Assembly (NCBI GenBank): GCA_017430085.1
Contig: JAFRNR010000011.1
Coordinates: 1 to 64,000 of the forward strand
Direction of reading: 5' to 3'
Length of the DNA stretch: 64,000 nucleotides
Origin: Lachnospiraceae bacterium
Lineage (GTDB): Bacteria; Bacillota; Clostridia; Lachnospirales; Lachnospiraceae
The notes under the pieces are model-generated. The model saw only the letters and a program-made list of their open reading frames with translations. It searched no databases and was not told where the DNA came from. Position 1 is the stretch's first letter. The number at the start of each line of letters is the position of its first letter. Positions 8,579 to 16,718 of this stretch are shown here, piece by piece. The translations under genes and the position numbers were made by a program.

Positions 8579-11095
8579 ATGAAAAAGACACTGTGCCTCA
8601 TCCTGACCATCGCGATGATCCTGGGCCTGACGGCCTGCAGTGGACAGAAGACCCCGACGACGACGGCCGCCCCGGCCACCGAGAGCAGCGTCGTGACGGA
8701 AGCCCCGACGACGGCACCGCCTACCGAGGCGCCGTCCACGGAAGCGCCTGCGACCGAAGCGCCGACAACGGAAGCCCCAACCACGGAAGTCCCTCCGACC
8801 GAGGCCCCGACCACGGAAGTCCCTCCGACCGAGGCCCCGACCACGGAAGAGCCCGCCACCGAGCCGCCCACCACCGAAGCGCCTCCCGAAGGCTCAGCCC
8901 TAGCCGCCTACCTGAACGCCGGCGAGCGCACGGATTACCGTATGACCCTGCACTGGGAAATGAGCCGCAGCATGGCCAAGGAGATGATCATCACCACGGA
9001 CGACCGTGTCATCACGGTCCTGAACGCGGACGATCCTTCCGCCATGACGGCTTACGAACAGTGGGACCGTCAGACAGAGGGCAACGCCTTCCAATATAAG
9101 TCCGGCTACCGGACCTGGTTTGCCCGCGGCAAGGCGGCGATGCTGTTTGAAGACCGCTGGTACAGCGCGCCTCAGGAAGCAGAAGATTTTCTGGCAATGC
9201 GCCCGCCCCTGGCCATGTTCACGCCCGAAAAATACAGCAGCATAGAATGGACGGACGACAGCCGGACCGCCATCCGCTTTTCCGCCCCCCTGGACACCGA
9301 ATGGGAATGGCTGGGCATGAACTGCACGGACATCACGGATGCAGCCGGCACCGTGGAACTGGATGAGCAGGGCCGCATCGCCCGCACCGTGTATGACGCG
9401 GTCTTCGCGTTGGAAGGCATCGACATCGCCGTCCATATCACCGCGGAACTGGAGGACTGGAGCGAGCCCATCGCCTTTGAGTCCGTCTCATCCGGCAGCA
9501 TGACCTCCGTGAAGAGCGTCGATGCGATTCCCCTCATGGACCTCGCCTCCTTCGGTTTCCTGACGGACGGCTTTACCGGCAACTACCTTTCCTTCATCCA
9601 GTCCCTTGCCGCCGGCTCCGTGCTGCTGCAGCAGGGATGGCTCGGGATCGATGAGAACAGGAACGGCCCTTTGCTGTACGAAAAGATCAGCAAGACCACT
9701 TATTCCATGACCTCACAGTCGTACGAGAGCGAATTCCGTTCCTATGACGGCAAGACCACATATACGGTCGACGGCAAGGAACAGGACTTCACGGCAGACC
9801 TGAAGGATGTCGAGGACGCCATGGTCGATTTCCTGTACGATTTCTGGCCGGATCCGGTCTATCTGAAGGACATCTCTCTTTCCGAAGAGGATGACTGCTG
9901 GCTGGTGGAGGCCGAACTGAATCCGGAAGGCATGAAATGGTTCCATGAGAACGCAGTATATTTCCTGTTCGGCGACCGCAACCACATGGATGATCTGGGC
10001 ATCTCGTTCAATCCAGGCTCCGGGACCTTCTATGTATCCCTCGACAAGGGGAGCGGCTTCCCCATCCATTCCATGATCGATTTCGAAGGTGAACACCGCT
10101 ACCAGGGCCAGAAATATAACCTGGTTGCGCAGCTCGAGTGGAACTATCTGCCGGCCGATTCGGACGCGTACCATGTGATCACCGAAGAATGGGAAGACAC
10201 CGGCGTGCCGGAAGATCCGGCCACCCCGCTGTTCTATAAAGTCACCGACCCGGAAGGCGGCTCCATGTGGCTGCTGGGCACCATCCATATCGGCGACATC
10301 CGCACCTCCTGCCTGCCGCAGGAGATCTACGACGCCCTGCTCGGTTCCGATGCGCTGGCCGTGGAGATCGATGTGACCAACATGGAAGAGCGGCTGGACG
10401 AGGACGATGACCTGCTGGAGGCCTACCAGGCGTCCATCCTCTATCTGGACGGAAGCGGCGCTTACGATCACCTGACCGACGAACAGGGCGATAAACTGGA
10501 AAAAGCCCTGAAACTGTACGGCGGCGATATGCTGGCTTCGCTCCTGAATTACAATGTGGCCACGCTGACCAGCCTTCTGGAACAGGAAATGCTCCCGCTC
10601 GGCCGCTGCCACAGTTATGAGCACGGCGTGGACAACCAGCTGGTGGATATGGCCAAGAAAAACGGGATCCCTGTCTGGGACGTGGAGGATTTCGTGGAGC
10701 ATATCTCGCTGCTGTCCGGCTTCTCGGAGGAACTGCAGGCGCTGCTGATGGAGGAGACTGTCGACGGCGGCCGCTACGGCAGCAACCTGGGCGCGGCGGA
10801 TCTGTTTGATACCTGGTGCCGCGGCGATGAGGAGGAGATTCAGAAAGCTTTCGAGGAAGAAGAAGAGGAAGACGAGGATCTGACCGAGGAAGAGAAGGCC
10901 ATGATCGAGGAATACAACCGGGGCATGATGACCATCCGCAACGCCAAGATGATCGAGAAGGCGCAGGATTACATGGCTTCCGAGGACACCGTGTTCTTCG
11001 CGGTCGGCCTGGCCCACCTGATGGGAGAGGACGGCATCGTGAACAGTCTGCGGAACATGGGGTATACCGTAGAACTTGTCCGATACGGGGAATAA
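8579..11095 (+). CDS. Large lipoprotein with Thr/Pro-rich linker and C-terminal TraB/GumN-type domain
   Basis: About 838 residues. It begins with a lipoprotein signal (MKKTLCLILTIAMILGLTAC, Cys about residue 20), followed by about 75 residues of TEAPTTE-type Thr/Pro repeats that should hold the protein away from the membrane. A middle region of about 400 residues of unknown fold resembles bacterial surface lipoproteins (DUF6612-like; low confidence). The last 280 residues match the TraB/PrgY/GumN family: MWLLGTIHIGDIRTS (GT-H motif), ALAVEIDVTN and FFAVGLAHLMGEDGIV. An acidic EEEEEEDEDLTEEE run interrupts this domain. ATG 8579 is preferred to 8573 because AAAGGAG is then 7 nt away. Function unknown; TraB-type domains have been linked to metal-dependent peptidase-like activity. 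Confidence 0.75.
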   Translation: MKKTLCLILTIAMILGLTACSGQKTPTTTAAPATESSVVTEAPTTAPPTEAPSTEAPATEAPTTEAPTTEVPPTEAPTTEVPPTEAPTTEEPATEPPTTEAPPEGSALAAYLNAGERTDYRMTLHWEMSRSMAKEMIITTDDRVITVLNADDPSAMTAYEQWDRQTEGNAFQYKSGYRTWFARGKAAMLFEDRWYSAPQEAEDFLAMRPPLAMFTPEKYSSIEWTDDSRTAIRFSAPLDTEWEWLGMNCTDITDAAGTVELDEQGRIARTVYDAVFALEGIDIAVHITAELEDWSEPIAFESVSSGSMTSVKSVDAIPLMDLASFGFLTDGFTGNYLSFIQSLAAGSVLLQQGWLGIDENRNGPLLYEKISKTTYSMTSQSYESEFRSYDGKTTYTVDGKEQDFTADLKDVEDAMVDFLYDFWPDPVYLKDISLSEEDDCWLVEAELNPEGMKWFHENAVYFLFGDRNHMDDLGISFNPGSGTFYVSLDKGSGFPIHSMIDFEGEHRYQGQKYNLVAQLEWNYLPADSDAYHVITEEWEDTGVPEDPATPLFYKVTDPEGGSMWLLGTIHIGDIRTSCLPQEIYDALLGSDALAVEIDVTNMEERLDEDDDLLEAYQASILYLDGSGAYDHLTDEQGDKLEKALKLYGGDMLASLLNYNVATLTSLLEQEMLPLGRCHSYEHGVDNQLVDMAKKNGIPVWDVEDFVEHISLLSGFSEELQALLMEETVDGGRYGSNLGAADLFDTWCRGDEEEIQKAFEEEEEEDEDLTEEEKAMIEEYNRGMMTIRNAKMIEKAQDYMASEDTVFFAVGLAHLMGEDGIVNSLRNMGYTVELVRYGE
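8781..8849 (+). repeat. 30-bp exact tandem duplication inside the lipoprotein linker
   Basis: Units 8781-8810 and 8811-8840 are identical, followed by 9 bp of a third (CCACGGAAG). Each unit encodes ten residues of the TEAP/TTEVPP linker, so unit gain or loss would change linker length in frame. Confidence 0.85.
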
Positions 11096-11111
11096 AGACA
11101 TTTACAGTGAC

Positions 11112-11180
11112 GGGGCTCCGAAACGAAAACTTTCTCAGCCCCGGAAAAGGGGCATTCGAAAGTATTGTTTCGGAAGCCCC
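11112..11180. other. Extended imperfect hairpin, 69 nt, unassigned
   Basis: GGGGCTCCGAAAC (11112-11124) pairs with GTTTCGGAAGCCCC (11167-11180) with one bulge. Inside, CTTTC (11130-11134) pairs with GAAAG (11158-11162), and GCCCC (11138-11142) with GGGGC (11149-11153). It lies after the lipoprotein stop and ahead of the rplU promoter. No T-run follows directly, so it is not a simple terminator. Confidence 0.5.
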
Positions 11181-11197
11181 TGATCTGCACGGAAATT

Positions 11198-11216
11198 GAA
11201 GAAAAATCTTCTTTTT
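11198..11216 (+). terminator. Weak intrinsic terminator after the lipoprotein gene
   Basis: GAAGA-AAAA-TCTTC followed by five Ts. The stem is short and AT-rich; together with the large hairpin upstream it may end the miaB-lipoprotein transcript just before the rplU promoter. Confidence 0.4.
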
Positions 11217-11220
11217 CCCC

Positions 11221-11249
11221 TTGACAATTTGTTGATTTTACGTTATTTT
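11221..11249 (+). promoter_or_regulatory. Promoter of rplU-rpmA
   Basis: Perfect TTGACA (11221-11226), 17-nt spacer, TATTTT (11244-11249). The transcript would start near 11256, giving a leader of about 88 nt before rplU. Confidence 0.7.
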
Positions 11250-11255
11250 ATACAA

Positions 11256-11343
11256 GATTGCGGTTTTCCGCATGCCGCTCGGCGAGGTCCCAAGTGCCGC
11301 AGAGCCACCACAGCCGGCGAGTCTCTCATCTGGAGGTAATATA
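11256..11343 (+). promoter_or_regulatory. rplU leader with 5'-terminal hairpin
   Basis: The leader opens with TGCGG-TTTT-CCGCA (11259-11272), 3 nt after the predicted start, followed by GC-rich sequence with further pairing potential (GCCGCTCGGCGAGG) and the ribosome site GGAGG (11332-11336). Ribosomal protein L21 leaders that may mediate autogenous control are known in Bacillota; whether this one belongs to that family needs a covariance search. The same type of hairpin opens the rpmB leader. Confidence 0.45.
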
Positions 11344-11652
11344 ATGTACGCAATCATTGCCAACGGCGGCAAGCAGTACAAGGTTCAGGAAGGCGACGTG
11401 ATCCGTGTCGAGAAGATCGACGTGGAAGAAGGCGCTTCCTACACCTTTGACAGCGTTCTGGCTGTCAAGGACGAGAAGATGGTAGTCGGCAACCCCACGG
11501 TGGACGGCGCTTCCGTAGAAGCCACCTGCACGGCGCAGGGCAAGGGCAAGAAGGTCATCGTCTACAAGTACAAGAGAAAATCCGGTTACCACAAGAAACA
11601 GGGCCACAGACAGCTCTTCACCGAGTTCAAGATCGAGAAGATCAACGCGTAA
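11344..11652 (+). CDS. rplU: 50S ribosomal protein L21
   Basis: L21, 102 residues: MYAIIANGGKQYKVQEGD is the classic start and KRKSGYHKKQGHRQLFTEFKI the C-terminal rRNA-binding block (split here as KRKSGYHKK and GHRQLFTEF). ATG 11344 is chosen because it follows a GGAGG ribosome site and matches the family start; the frame is open upstream to 11272 but that part is leader. L21 is an early 23S-binding protein and is cotranscribed with L27, 18 bp downstream. Confidence 0.97.
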   Translation: MYAIIANGGKQYKVQEGDVIRVEKIDVEEGASYTFDSVLAVKDEKMVVGNPTVDGASVEATCTAQGKGKKVIVYKYKRKSGYHKKQGHRQLFTEFKIEKINA

Positions 11653-11670
11653 GAGAGAGGAGGAATTATC

Positions 11671-11937
11671 ATGGCACATAAAAAAGGTGTAGGTTCTACT
11701 AAAAACGGCCGGGATTCCGAATCGAAACGTCTCGGCGCAAAGCGGGCCGATGGCCAGTTCGTTCTGGCGGGCAACATCCTTTACCGTCAGCGCGGCACCA
11801 AGATCCACCCCGGTGAGAACGTGGGCCGCGGCGGGGATGACACCCTGTTTGCCAAAGTGGACGGCGTAGTTCGTTTCGAACGCCTGGGCAGAGACCGGAA
11901 GCAGGTTTCCGTCTATCCCAAGACGATCAGCGAGTAA
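11671..11937 (+). CDS. rpmA: 50S ribosomal protein L27
   Basis: L27, 88 residues, located near the peptidyl transferase centre. It starts [20 protein letters not shown], directly at the mature N-terminus. Many Bacillota carry an extra 9-12 residues that are removed by the Prp protease, whose gene lies between rplU and rpmA; here the extension is absent and the 18-bp gap leaves no room for prp. The ribosome site is GAGGAGG (11656-11662). Confidence 0.97.
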   Translation: MAHKKGVGSTKNGRDSESKRLGAKRADGQFVLAGNILYRQRGTKIHPGENVGRGGDDTLFAKVDGVVRFERLGRDRKQVSVYPKTISE

Positions 11938-11949
11938 GCAAGTCCGAAG

Positions 11950-11976
11950 GGCCGGCGCCGGGCGCCGGCCTTTGTA
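11950..11976 (+). terminator. Intrinsic terminator after rpmA
   Basis: Perfect 9-bp stem GGCCGGCGC-CGG-GCGCCGGCC followed by TTTGTATTT. It separates rplU-rpmA from obg. Confidence 0.8.
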
Positions 11977-11991
11977 TTTCTCCGCAAACCC

Positions 11992-12017
11992 GTAGGGGCC
12001 GTTGTGCCAACGGCCCG
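11992..12017 (+). repeat. Dispersed palindromic repeat, copy 2
   Basis: GTAGGGGCCGTTG, loop TGC, CAACGGCCCG. Upstream of obg, same orientation as the gene. Confidence 0.85.
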
Positions 12018-12032
12018 TTAAATTCACCGTTG

Positions 12033-12051
12033 GGGCGGCCAGCGGCCGCCC
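12033..12051. repeat. GC-rich palindrome next to copy 2
   Basis: GGGCGGCC-AGC-GGCCGCCC, perfect 8-bp stem, 15 nt after copy 2 and 17 nt before the obg start. Likely a related but distinct palindrome type; it would form a strong hairpin in the obg leader. Confidence 0.6.
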
Positions 12052-12068
12052 GCCCCGTGAGGAACCTC

Positions 12069-13361
12069 ATGTTTGTTGACAGCGCCAAAATCTTCATTAA
12101 ATCCGGCAAAGGCGGCGATGGCCACGTGAGCTTCCGCCGCGAACTTTACGTGCCCGCGGGCGGTCCCGACGGCGGTAACGGCGGCCGGGGTGGCGACATC
12201 ATTTTTGAAGTCGACACCGGCCTGAACACCCTCGGCGAGTTCCGCAGCGTCCGCCGCTTCATCGCGGAGGACGGCGAAGAAGGCCGCAGCAAGCGCCGCA
12301 GCGGGAAGGACGGCAAAGACCTGGTCATCCGCGTCCCGGAGGGCACCGTGATCCGCGAACTGGAGACCGGTAAGGTCGTGACCGACATGTCCGGCGACAA
12401 CCGCCGTGAGATCGTCCTGAAGGGCGGCCGCGGCGGCACCGGCAACATGAATTACGCCACGCCCACCATGCAGGCGCCCCTGTACGCGAAGCCCGGACGG
12501 CCGGGCCGGGAACTGCACGTCCTCCTGGAACTGAAAGTCATTGCGGACGTGGGTCTGCTGGGCTATCCCAACGTGGGCAAATCCACGTTCCTGGCGGCGA
12601 CCACCAACGCGCGCCCGAAGATCGCGGACTACGCGTTCACGACCATTACCCCGAACCTGGGCGTCGTGGACCTGCCCGGCGGAGCCGGCTTCGTGATCGC
12701 GGACATCCCCGGCCTGATCGACGGCGCTGCCGAAGGCGTCGGCCTGGGCCACGATTTCCTCAAGCACGTCGAGCGCACGCGCCTGCTGCTGCACCTGGTC
12801 GACGCGTCCGGCTTCGAGGGCCGCGACCCGGTGGAGGACATCGAAAACATCAACGGCGAGCTCGCGAAATACAGCGCGGCCCTGGCTGAACTGCCCCAGA
12901 TCCTGGTCGCCAACAAGATCGATATCGTGGATCCGGATAGCGACAACCTCGCCCGCCTGCGCGCCTACGCCGAGGCGCATCAGATGCCGTACTTCGAAAT
13001 CTCCGCGGTCAGCGGCGAAGGCGTGAAGCCCCTGCTTTACAAAACCTCGGAAATGCTGCGGGAGATCGGGAAGAAGCCGCTGGTCTTCGAGCGCGAATTC
13101 AGCTTTGACGACCTGGTCGGCGATGACCTGCCGTATACCGTCAGTTATGACGAAAAAGCGGAAGAGTACGTCGTCGAAGGCCCCGCCATCGAAAAAATGC
13201 TGGGCTATACCAACCTGATGTCCGAAAAAGGTTTCCTGTTCTTCCAGCGCTTCCTCCGCGAGCGCGGCATTCTGGACCAACTGAAGGAACTGGGGCTGAA
13301 AGAAGGCGACACGGTGCGGCTGTACGGGCACGTGTTCGAGTTTTATGAGGATGAGGAATAA
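12069..13361 (+). CDS. obg: GTPase Obg/CgtA
   Basis: Ribosome-associated GTPase involved in 50S assembly and stress control, 430 residues. The order is the glycine-rich Obg fold (KSGKGGDGHVSFRRE..., about 1-158), the G domain with P-loop GYPNVGKS (about 166-173), switch ADIPGLIDGA and NKID, then the C-terminal OCT domain seen in Gram-positives. The start at ATG 12069 (MFVDSAKIFIK) follows GTGAGGA; an earlier in-frame ATG at 12030 lies in repeat DNA and would add a Pro/Arg-rich tail not typical of the family. Its position after rplU-rpmA is widely conserved. Confidence 0.96.
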   Translation: MFVDSAKIFIKSGKGGDGHVSFRRELYVPAGGPDGGNGGRGGDIIFEVDTGLNTLGEFRSVRRFIAEDGEEGRSKRRSGKDGKDLVIRVPEGTVIRELETGKVVTDMSGDNRREIVLKGGRGGTGNMNYATPTMQAPLYAKPGRPGRELHVLLELKVIADVGLLGYPNVGKSTFLAATTNARPKIADYAFTTITPNLGVVDLPGGAGFVIADIPGLIDGAAEGVGLGHDFLKHVERTRLLLHLVDASGFEGRDPVEDIENINGELAKYSAALAELPQILVANKIDIVDPDSDNLARLRAYAEAHQMPYFEISAVSGEGVKPLLYKTSEMLREIGKKPLVFEREFSFDDLVGDDLPYTVSYDEKAEEYVVEGPAIEKMLGYTNLMSEKGFLFFQRFLRERGILDQLKELGLKEGDTVRLYGHVFEFYEDEE

Positions 13362-13398
13362 GTCATCCGGACGAATCAGTCGTGATATGACAAATAAC

Positions 13399-13424
13399 GG
13401 GCCGTTGAGACAACGGCCCCTACG
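13399..13424 (-). repeat. Dispersed palindromic repeat, copy 3
   Basis: Minus-strand reading: GTAGGGGCCGTTG, loop TCT, CAACGGCCC. In the convergent space between obg and the anti-sigma gene. Confidence 0.85.
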
Positions 13425-13452
13425 ATTTTAAGCGAAATCTCCGATCATCTCT

Positions 13453-13478
13453 GTAGGGGCCGATGTTCCATCGGCCCG
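13453..13478 (+). repeat. Dispersed palindromic repeat, copy 4
   Basis: GTAGGGGCCGATG, loop TTC, CATCGGCCCG, then TTTATTTTT. It points opposite to copy 3, 28 bp away. The T-rich tail makes it a plausible terminator for obg. Confidence 0.85.
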
Positions 13479-13506
13479 TTTATTTTTATCAAAATATACC
13501 GCTGTA

Positions 13507-14253
13507 TTATTCATATTTGATCGTGGAAATATCCGTCGTATTCCTTCTGATTATCTCATAAACCGCTTCCGACAGCTTCTGACAAAGCTGCAGGCTGTCT
13601 TTCTCATCTCCGGAGAGCACCGCGTACACCGCCGTCCTGTTGATCTCAAATTCCGCAAAGAAGACTGCATTCCGCACCCCTTTGCTGTTGGCGGCAAATA
13701 TGGCATAACCGGCTTTGACAGGTACGCCGCCGATTACATTTTCTCTTTCCGGCGTGCCTGTGATGATACAGTCGGAAGGCGCCAGACCCGCCTGCGCCAG
13801 GAAAAACATGATCCCGTCGATTCGGCCTTCCGCCCGCACCATTTCCCCGGTCTCGGCCTTGAATACGCCGCCGAAATAATCCCCCTCCGATATTTGACCG
13901 GAAGAGGGAAACAGCGTATGCATTTCTTCCGCTGTCAGTTCGCGGTCATTGACCTCGTAATCATACGCAAACTTGGCACTGCCGGCAGGCTCCCCCGTGA
14001 CATACTCGAGGGTATTGCCGCCGCCGGGTTTAACCGTGTATCTGTTTTCCTTGAACTGCACGCGCGGCGTGGAGGTAAACAGCAGTATAGCGGCTGCGAG
14101 AAGCAGGCAGAGAGCCGGGACAGCCCATTTCCAGACAGCCGGTCTCCCCCTGTGTGAGTGCTGATACTCCATGACCGCGCCGTGCATCCGCGCATCCGCG
14201 GCTTCGTCAGGCCGGATCCGGTCCCATGATTCTCGAATCGTTTCATCCTTCAT
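13507..14253 (-). CDS. Putative membrane anti-sigma factor
   Basis: 248 residues with a cytosolic N-terminus of about 40 residues, one transmembrane helix (VPALCLLLAAAILLF, about 46-61) and an extracytoplasmic C-terminal domain without a recognised motif. The gene overlaps the upstream ECF sigma gene by 11 bp, the usual arrangement for a sigma factor and its membrane-bound inhibitor. The role is inferred from this coupling and topology. No zinc-type HxxxCxxC anti-sigma motif is visible in the N-terminus, so it belongs to a different class if it is one. Confidence 0.6.
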   Translation of the reverse strand: MKDETIRESWDRIRPDEAADARMHGAVMEYQHSHRGRPAVWKWAVPALCLLLAAAILLFTSTPRVQFKENRYTVKPGGGNTLEYVTGEPAGSAKFAYDYEVNDRELTAEEMHTLFPSSGQISEGDYFGGVFKAETGEMVRAEGRIDGIMFFLAQAGLAPSDCIITGTPERENVIGGVPVKAGYAIFAANSKGVRNAVFFAEFEINRTAVYAVLSGDEKDSLQLCQKLSEAVYEIIRRNTTDISTIKYE

Positions 14254-14734
14254 AAAAGTCTTCCCCCAGGCGTTCTTTCAGGAGCTTCCGGGCTTCATGC
14301 AGATAATTCCGCACGGTCGATTTCGGCTTCCGGAGCATGCGCGCGATCTCCGCGCTGTCGTACCCCTCGTAGTAATACAGGTAGATCACGGCCTTGTATT
14401 TATCGGGGAGTTCCGTCACGGCGCGGAAGACGTCCGAAGTGCGGGATCCGTCCTCCGACTGCAGTTCCGGGTGAACGTCAAGGCTCTCGTGCGTGCGGTA
14501 CCGGCGCTTCAGCTCATCCTTGCAGATGTTGGCCGCCGTCCGGATCAGCCATGCTTTTTCATGCTCTTCAGACGCGAACGCCGGGACCTTGCGGATCAGG
14601 CGGAAAAAGGTCTCCTGGACCGCGTCTTCGGTATCCGCGGGATTTTTCAGGTACGCAAAACACACACGGTAGACGGTCATCCGCTGCCGCAGGTAGATTG
14701 CTTCGACCTCATTGTCTGACCGCGGGGACAGCAT
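14243..14734 (-). CDS. ECF-type RNA polymerase sigma factor
   Basis: 163 residues. Region 2 is visible as RVCFAYLKNPADTEDAVQETFFRLIRK (read as AYLKNPADTEDAVQ then ETFFRL), and region 4 as PDKYKAVIYLYYYEGYDSAE followed by IARMLRKPKSTVRNYLHEAR. AAAGGAGC lies 8 nt before the ATG at 14734. It overlaps the putative anti-sigma gene, so activity is probably released by an envelope signal. No promoter for the pair is obvious in the 65 bp upstream. Confidence 0.92.
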   Translation of the reverse strand: MLSPRSDNEVEAIYLRQRMTVYRVCFAYLKNPADTEDAVQETFFRLIRKVPAFASEEHEKAWLIRTAANICKDELKRRYRTHESLDVHPELQSEDGSRTSDVFRAVTELPDKYKAVIYLYYYEGYDSAEIARMLRKPKSTVRNYLHEARKLLKERLGEDFYEG

Positions 14735-14799
14735 AGCTTGAAGCTCCTTTCACAGGGAATACGACTGAGAACGGCGAAGTGCCGGACGGAACTGCAGTT

Positions 14800-16335
14800 T
14801 TATTCCGCTTTTTCTTCTGATAACTCTTCAAACAGCGCGAACAGCCGCTCCCAGTCCTCCGTTTCCACATAATATGTTCCGGATGCCGTGTACAGAAGAT
14901 AGTTCTTACTGATCTCCATGACACGGTAAGACGAGTACATCACGCTGCCGGTGCGGACCGGATCGGTCACGATCCTCGGCCCGGTCCCGGGAGATGGCAT
15001 GCCGAGCGTGCGGTAAACGGGAAGATCCTCTACAGCGCGGGAAAAGGCTTCGGGATCCCGGCAGACATATATTTTGTATTCGCCGGCCGATCGCGCGGCA
15101 CTGTTCTCGTAGAAATATACGGTTTTCCAAGTGTCCGGATAGAAAGATTCCCCGTCAAGCAGCTCGCTTTTAACGGTCTTTCCGTCACCGAATGCCAGAA
15201 CGAAGCGGCCCGAGGACACGATCAGGGCGATGATCATCAAAAGGATCAGCAGGACTCCCTTCCGGCGCCGCACCGGATGCAGGACCTCCGTCAGGCGGTC
15301 TTTCAGGGACCGGGCGGAGGCGGAGAGGCAGGTGGTAAAGCCGCGGGGGTCGGCGGCGCTCTGAAGCAGAAGACCCGCATATTGCTGACGCATTTCTTCC
15401 GGAGCGTCGCCCAGCACCAGTTCGTCACAGGTGCGTTCGAGGTCTTCGCTCAGGGAGCGTCCGCTGAGCCAGACGAGAGGATTGAACCAGAAAAGCGCCT
15501 GGCTGAAGCGGATGAACAGCTTGGCCTGCGGATCCCGGTGGATCAAATGCAGCAGTTCATGCCGCAGGATCAGGTCCAGTTCTTCTTCCGTGTATTCTTT
15601 TTCAGGCAGGATCACGCAGGCAGTCCGGTTCAGTAAACCGACGGACAGCGGCGTGGTCAGAGAAGAGGATCGGTACAGCGGTCTGGGATAATTCTTTCCA
15701 TGCAATTTGTATTCCCACTTCAGCGTGGTCCATCTTCTCTGGATGAGCGGATCTTCCCATGGCACTGCGTCGGCCAGCAGCTGCCGGCGGAAGCGCAGAT
15801 GCGAAACGATGCTGTATCCCATCACGGCCATAAAGCCGGCCAGCCAGATCCCCAGCAGCCAGAGCGGCCAGGTGCCTTTCAGGCGCAGGACCAGGCGGGG
15901 AGCATCGTTTTCTCTCAAATACTGCATCAGACCGACCAGCACATAGATCACGTTGAGCAGGATCCACAGGGCTGCGCAGGATGCCGGCCTCAGCCTGCGT
16001 TTCAGGAGAGGAAACAGCGGAAGCATCACACTGTAGTAGATCAGCATCAGGATCATGGCATTGAGGAGAATACCGCCGGATAAGGAAGAAATGGCGGAAA
16101 ACACGTATTGCTTGCCGCCGAGCAGCAGCAGAAGCCGGCCAAAGATCAGCATCCCGAAGCAGACCGCGAACATCATCAGGACAGAATCCGGCGCCATCAC
16201 CGGCCGGTAAGAAGAAAGGTCGGCTCTGGGTTCTTCCGGCTTCAGGTCCGTGGCATCGATCTGGCAAAGAAGATGATACAGAACGATACAGGAGACAGCG
16301 ACAGCAAGGATCACGAGCATCACGTAATAAATCAC
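14800..16335 (-). CDS. BlaR1-like M56 family membrane metallopeptidase
   Basis: 511 residues. Several transmembrane segments in the first 200 residues (for example MLVILAVAVSCIVLYHLL and YSVMLPLFPLL), then the cytosolic zinc protease motif ILRHELLHLIH (HELLH, about 257-261), another helix (LILLMIIALIVSSGRFVLA) and an external C-terminal domain of about 130 residues. It overlaps the BlaI-type repressor gene by 4 bp (ATGA), the standard sensor-protease/repressor pairing. The external domain shows no penicillin-binding SxxK/KTG motifs, so the signal is probably not a beta-lactam. Confidence 0.88.
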   Translation of the reverse strand: MIYYVMLVILAVAVSCIVLYHLLCQIDATDLKPEEPRADLSSYRPVMAPDSVLMMFAVCFGMLIFGRLLLLLGGKQYVFSAISSLSGGILLNAMILMLIYYSVMLPLFPLLKRRLRPASCAALWILLNVIYVLVGLMQYLRENDAPRLVLRLKGTWPLWLLGIWLAGFMAVMGYSIVSHLRFRRQLLADAVPWEDPLIQRRWTTLKWEYKLHGKNYPRPLYRSSSLTTPLSVGLLNRTACVILPEKEYTEEELDLILRHELLHLIHRDPQAKLFIRFSQALFWFNPLVWLSGRSLSEDLERTCDELVLGDAPEEMRQQYAGLLLQSAADPRGFTTCLSASARSLKDRLTEVLHPVRRRKGVLLILLMIIALIVSSGRFVLAFGDGKTVKSELLDGESFYPDTWKTVYFYENSAARSAGEYKIYVCRDPEAFSRAVEDLPVYRTLGMPSPGTGPRIVTDPVRTGSVMYSSYRVMEISKNYLLYTASGTYYVETEDWERLFALFEELSEEKAE

Positions 16336-16706
16336 AGTTCCCTCCTTTCCAGCAGTTCCCGCAGTTCTTTCAGGTCCTCCTCGCTGATGCCGCTGTCGCA
16401 GAGGGCGGCGGCGAAGGCGGGCATGCTGCCGCCGAAGAGTTTATCGAAGAGCGATTTGCTTTGGGACGCCAGATAATCCGGGCGGGAGACGAGGGATGTG
16501 TAGCAGCTGGCGCGGCCCTGTTTTTCGATGCGGACGAAGCCCTTCTCCGCCAAGCGGGAGAGCAGGGTCAGCAGGGTGGTCAGGGCCATGGGATGGGTCT
16601 TATATAATACTTCTTCCAATTGCGCGCGGCTCGCCGGGGCGCCGCAGTCCCAGAGAGCCTGCATGACTTCGAGTTCGGTATCGGGCAAACGGCGGATGGG
16701 GGGCAT
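16332..16706 (-). CDS. BlaI/MecI/CopY family repressor
   Basis: 124-residue winged-helix repressor: LPDTELEVMQALWDCG, then PMALTTLLTLLSRLAEKGFV and RIEKQGRASCYTSLV match the BlaI DNA-binding domain; the C-terminal helix mediates dimerisation and contains the site normally cut after the M56 sensor is activated. Two TACA-NN-TGTA operators overlap its own promoter (16719-16753), so it should repress itself and the downstream peptidase gene. Confidence 0.92.
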   Translation of the reverse strand: MPPIRRLPDTELEVMQALWDCGAPASRAQLEEVLYKTHPMALTTLLTLLSRLAEKGFVRIEKQGRASCYTSLVSRPDYLASQSKSLFDKLFGGSMPAFAAALCDSGISEEDLKELRELLERREL

Positions 16707-16718
16707 GGCAAAACTCCT

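Noticed and set aside
14800-16335. Beta-lactam sensor BlaR1
   Set aside because: The M56 protease part is present, but the external domain is short and lacks SxxK, SxN and KTG-type motifs.
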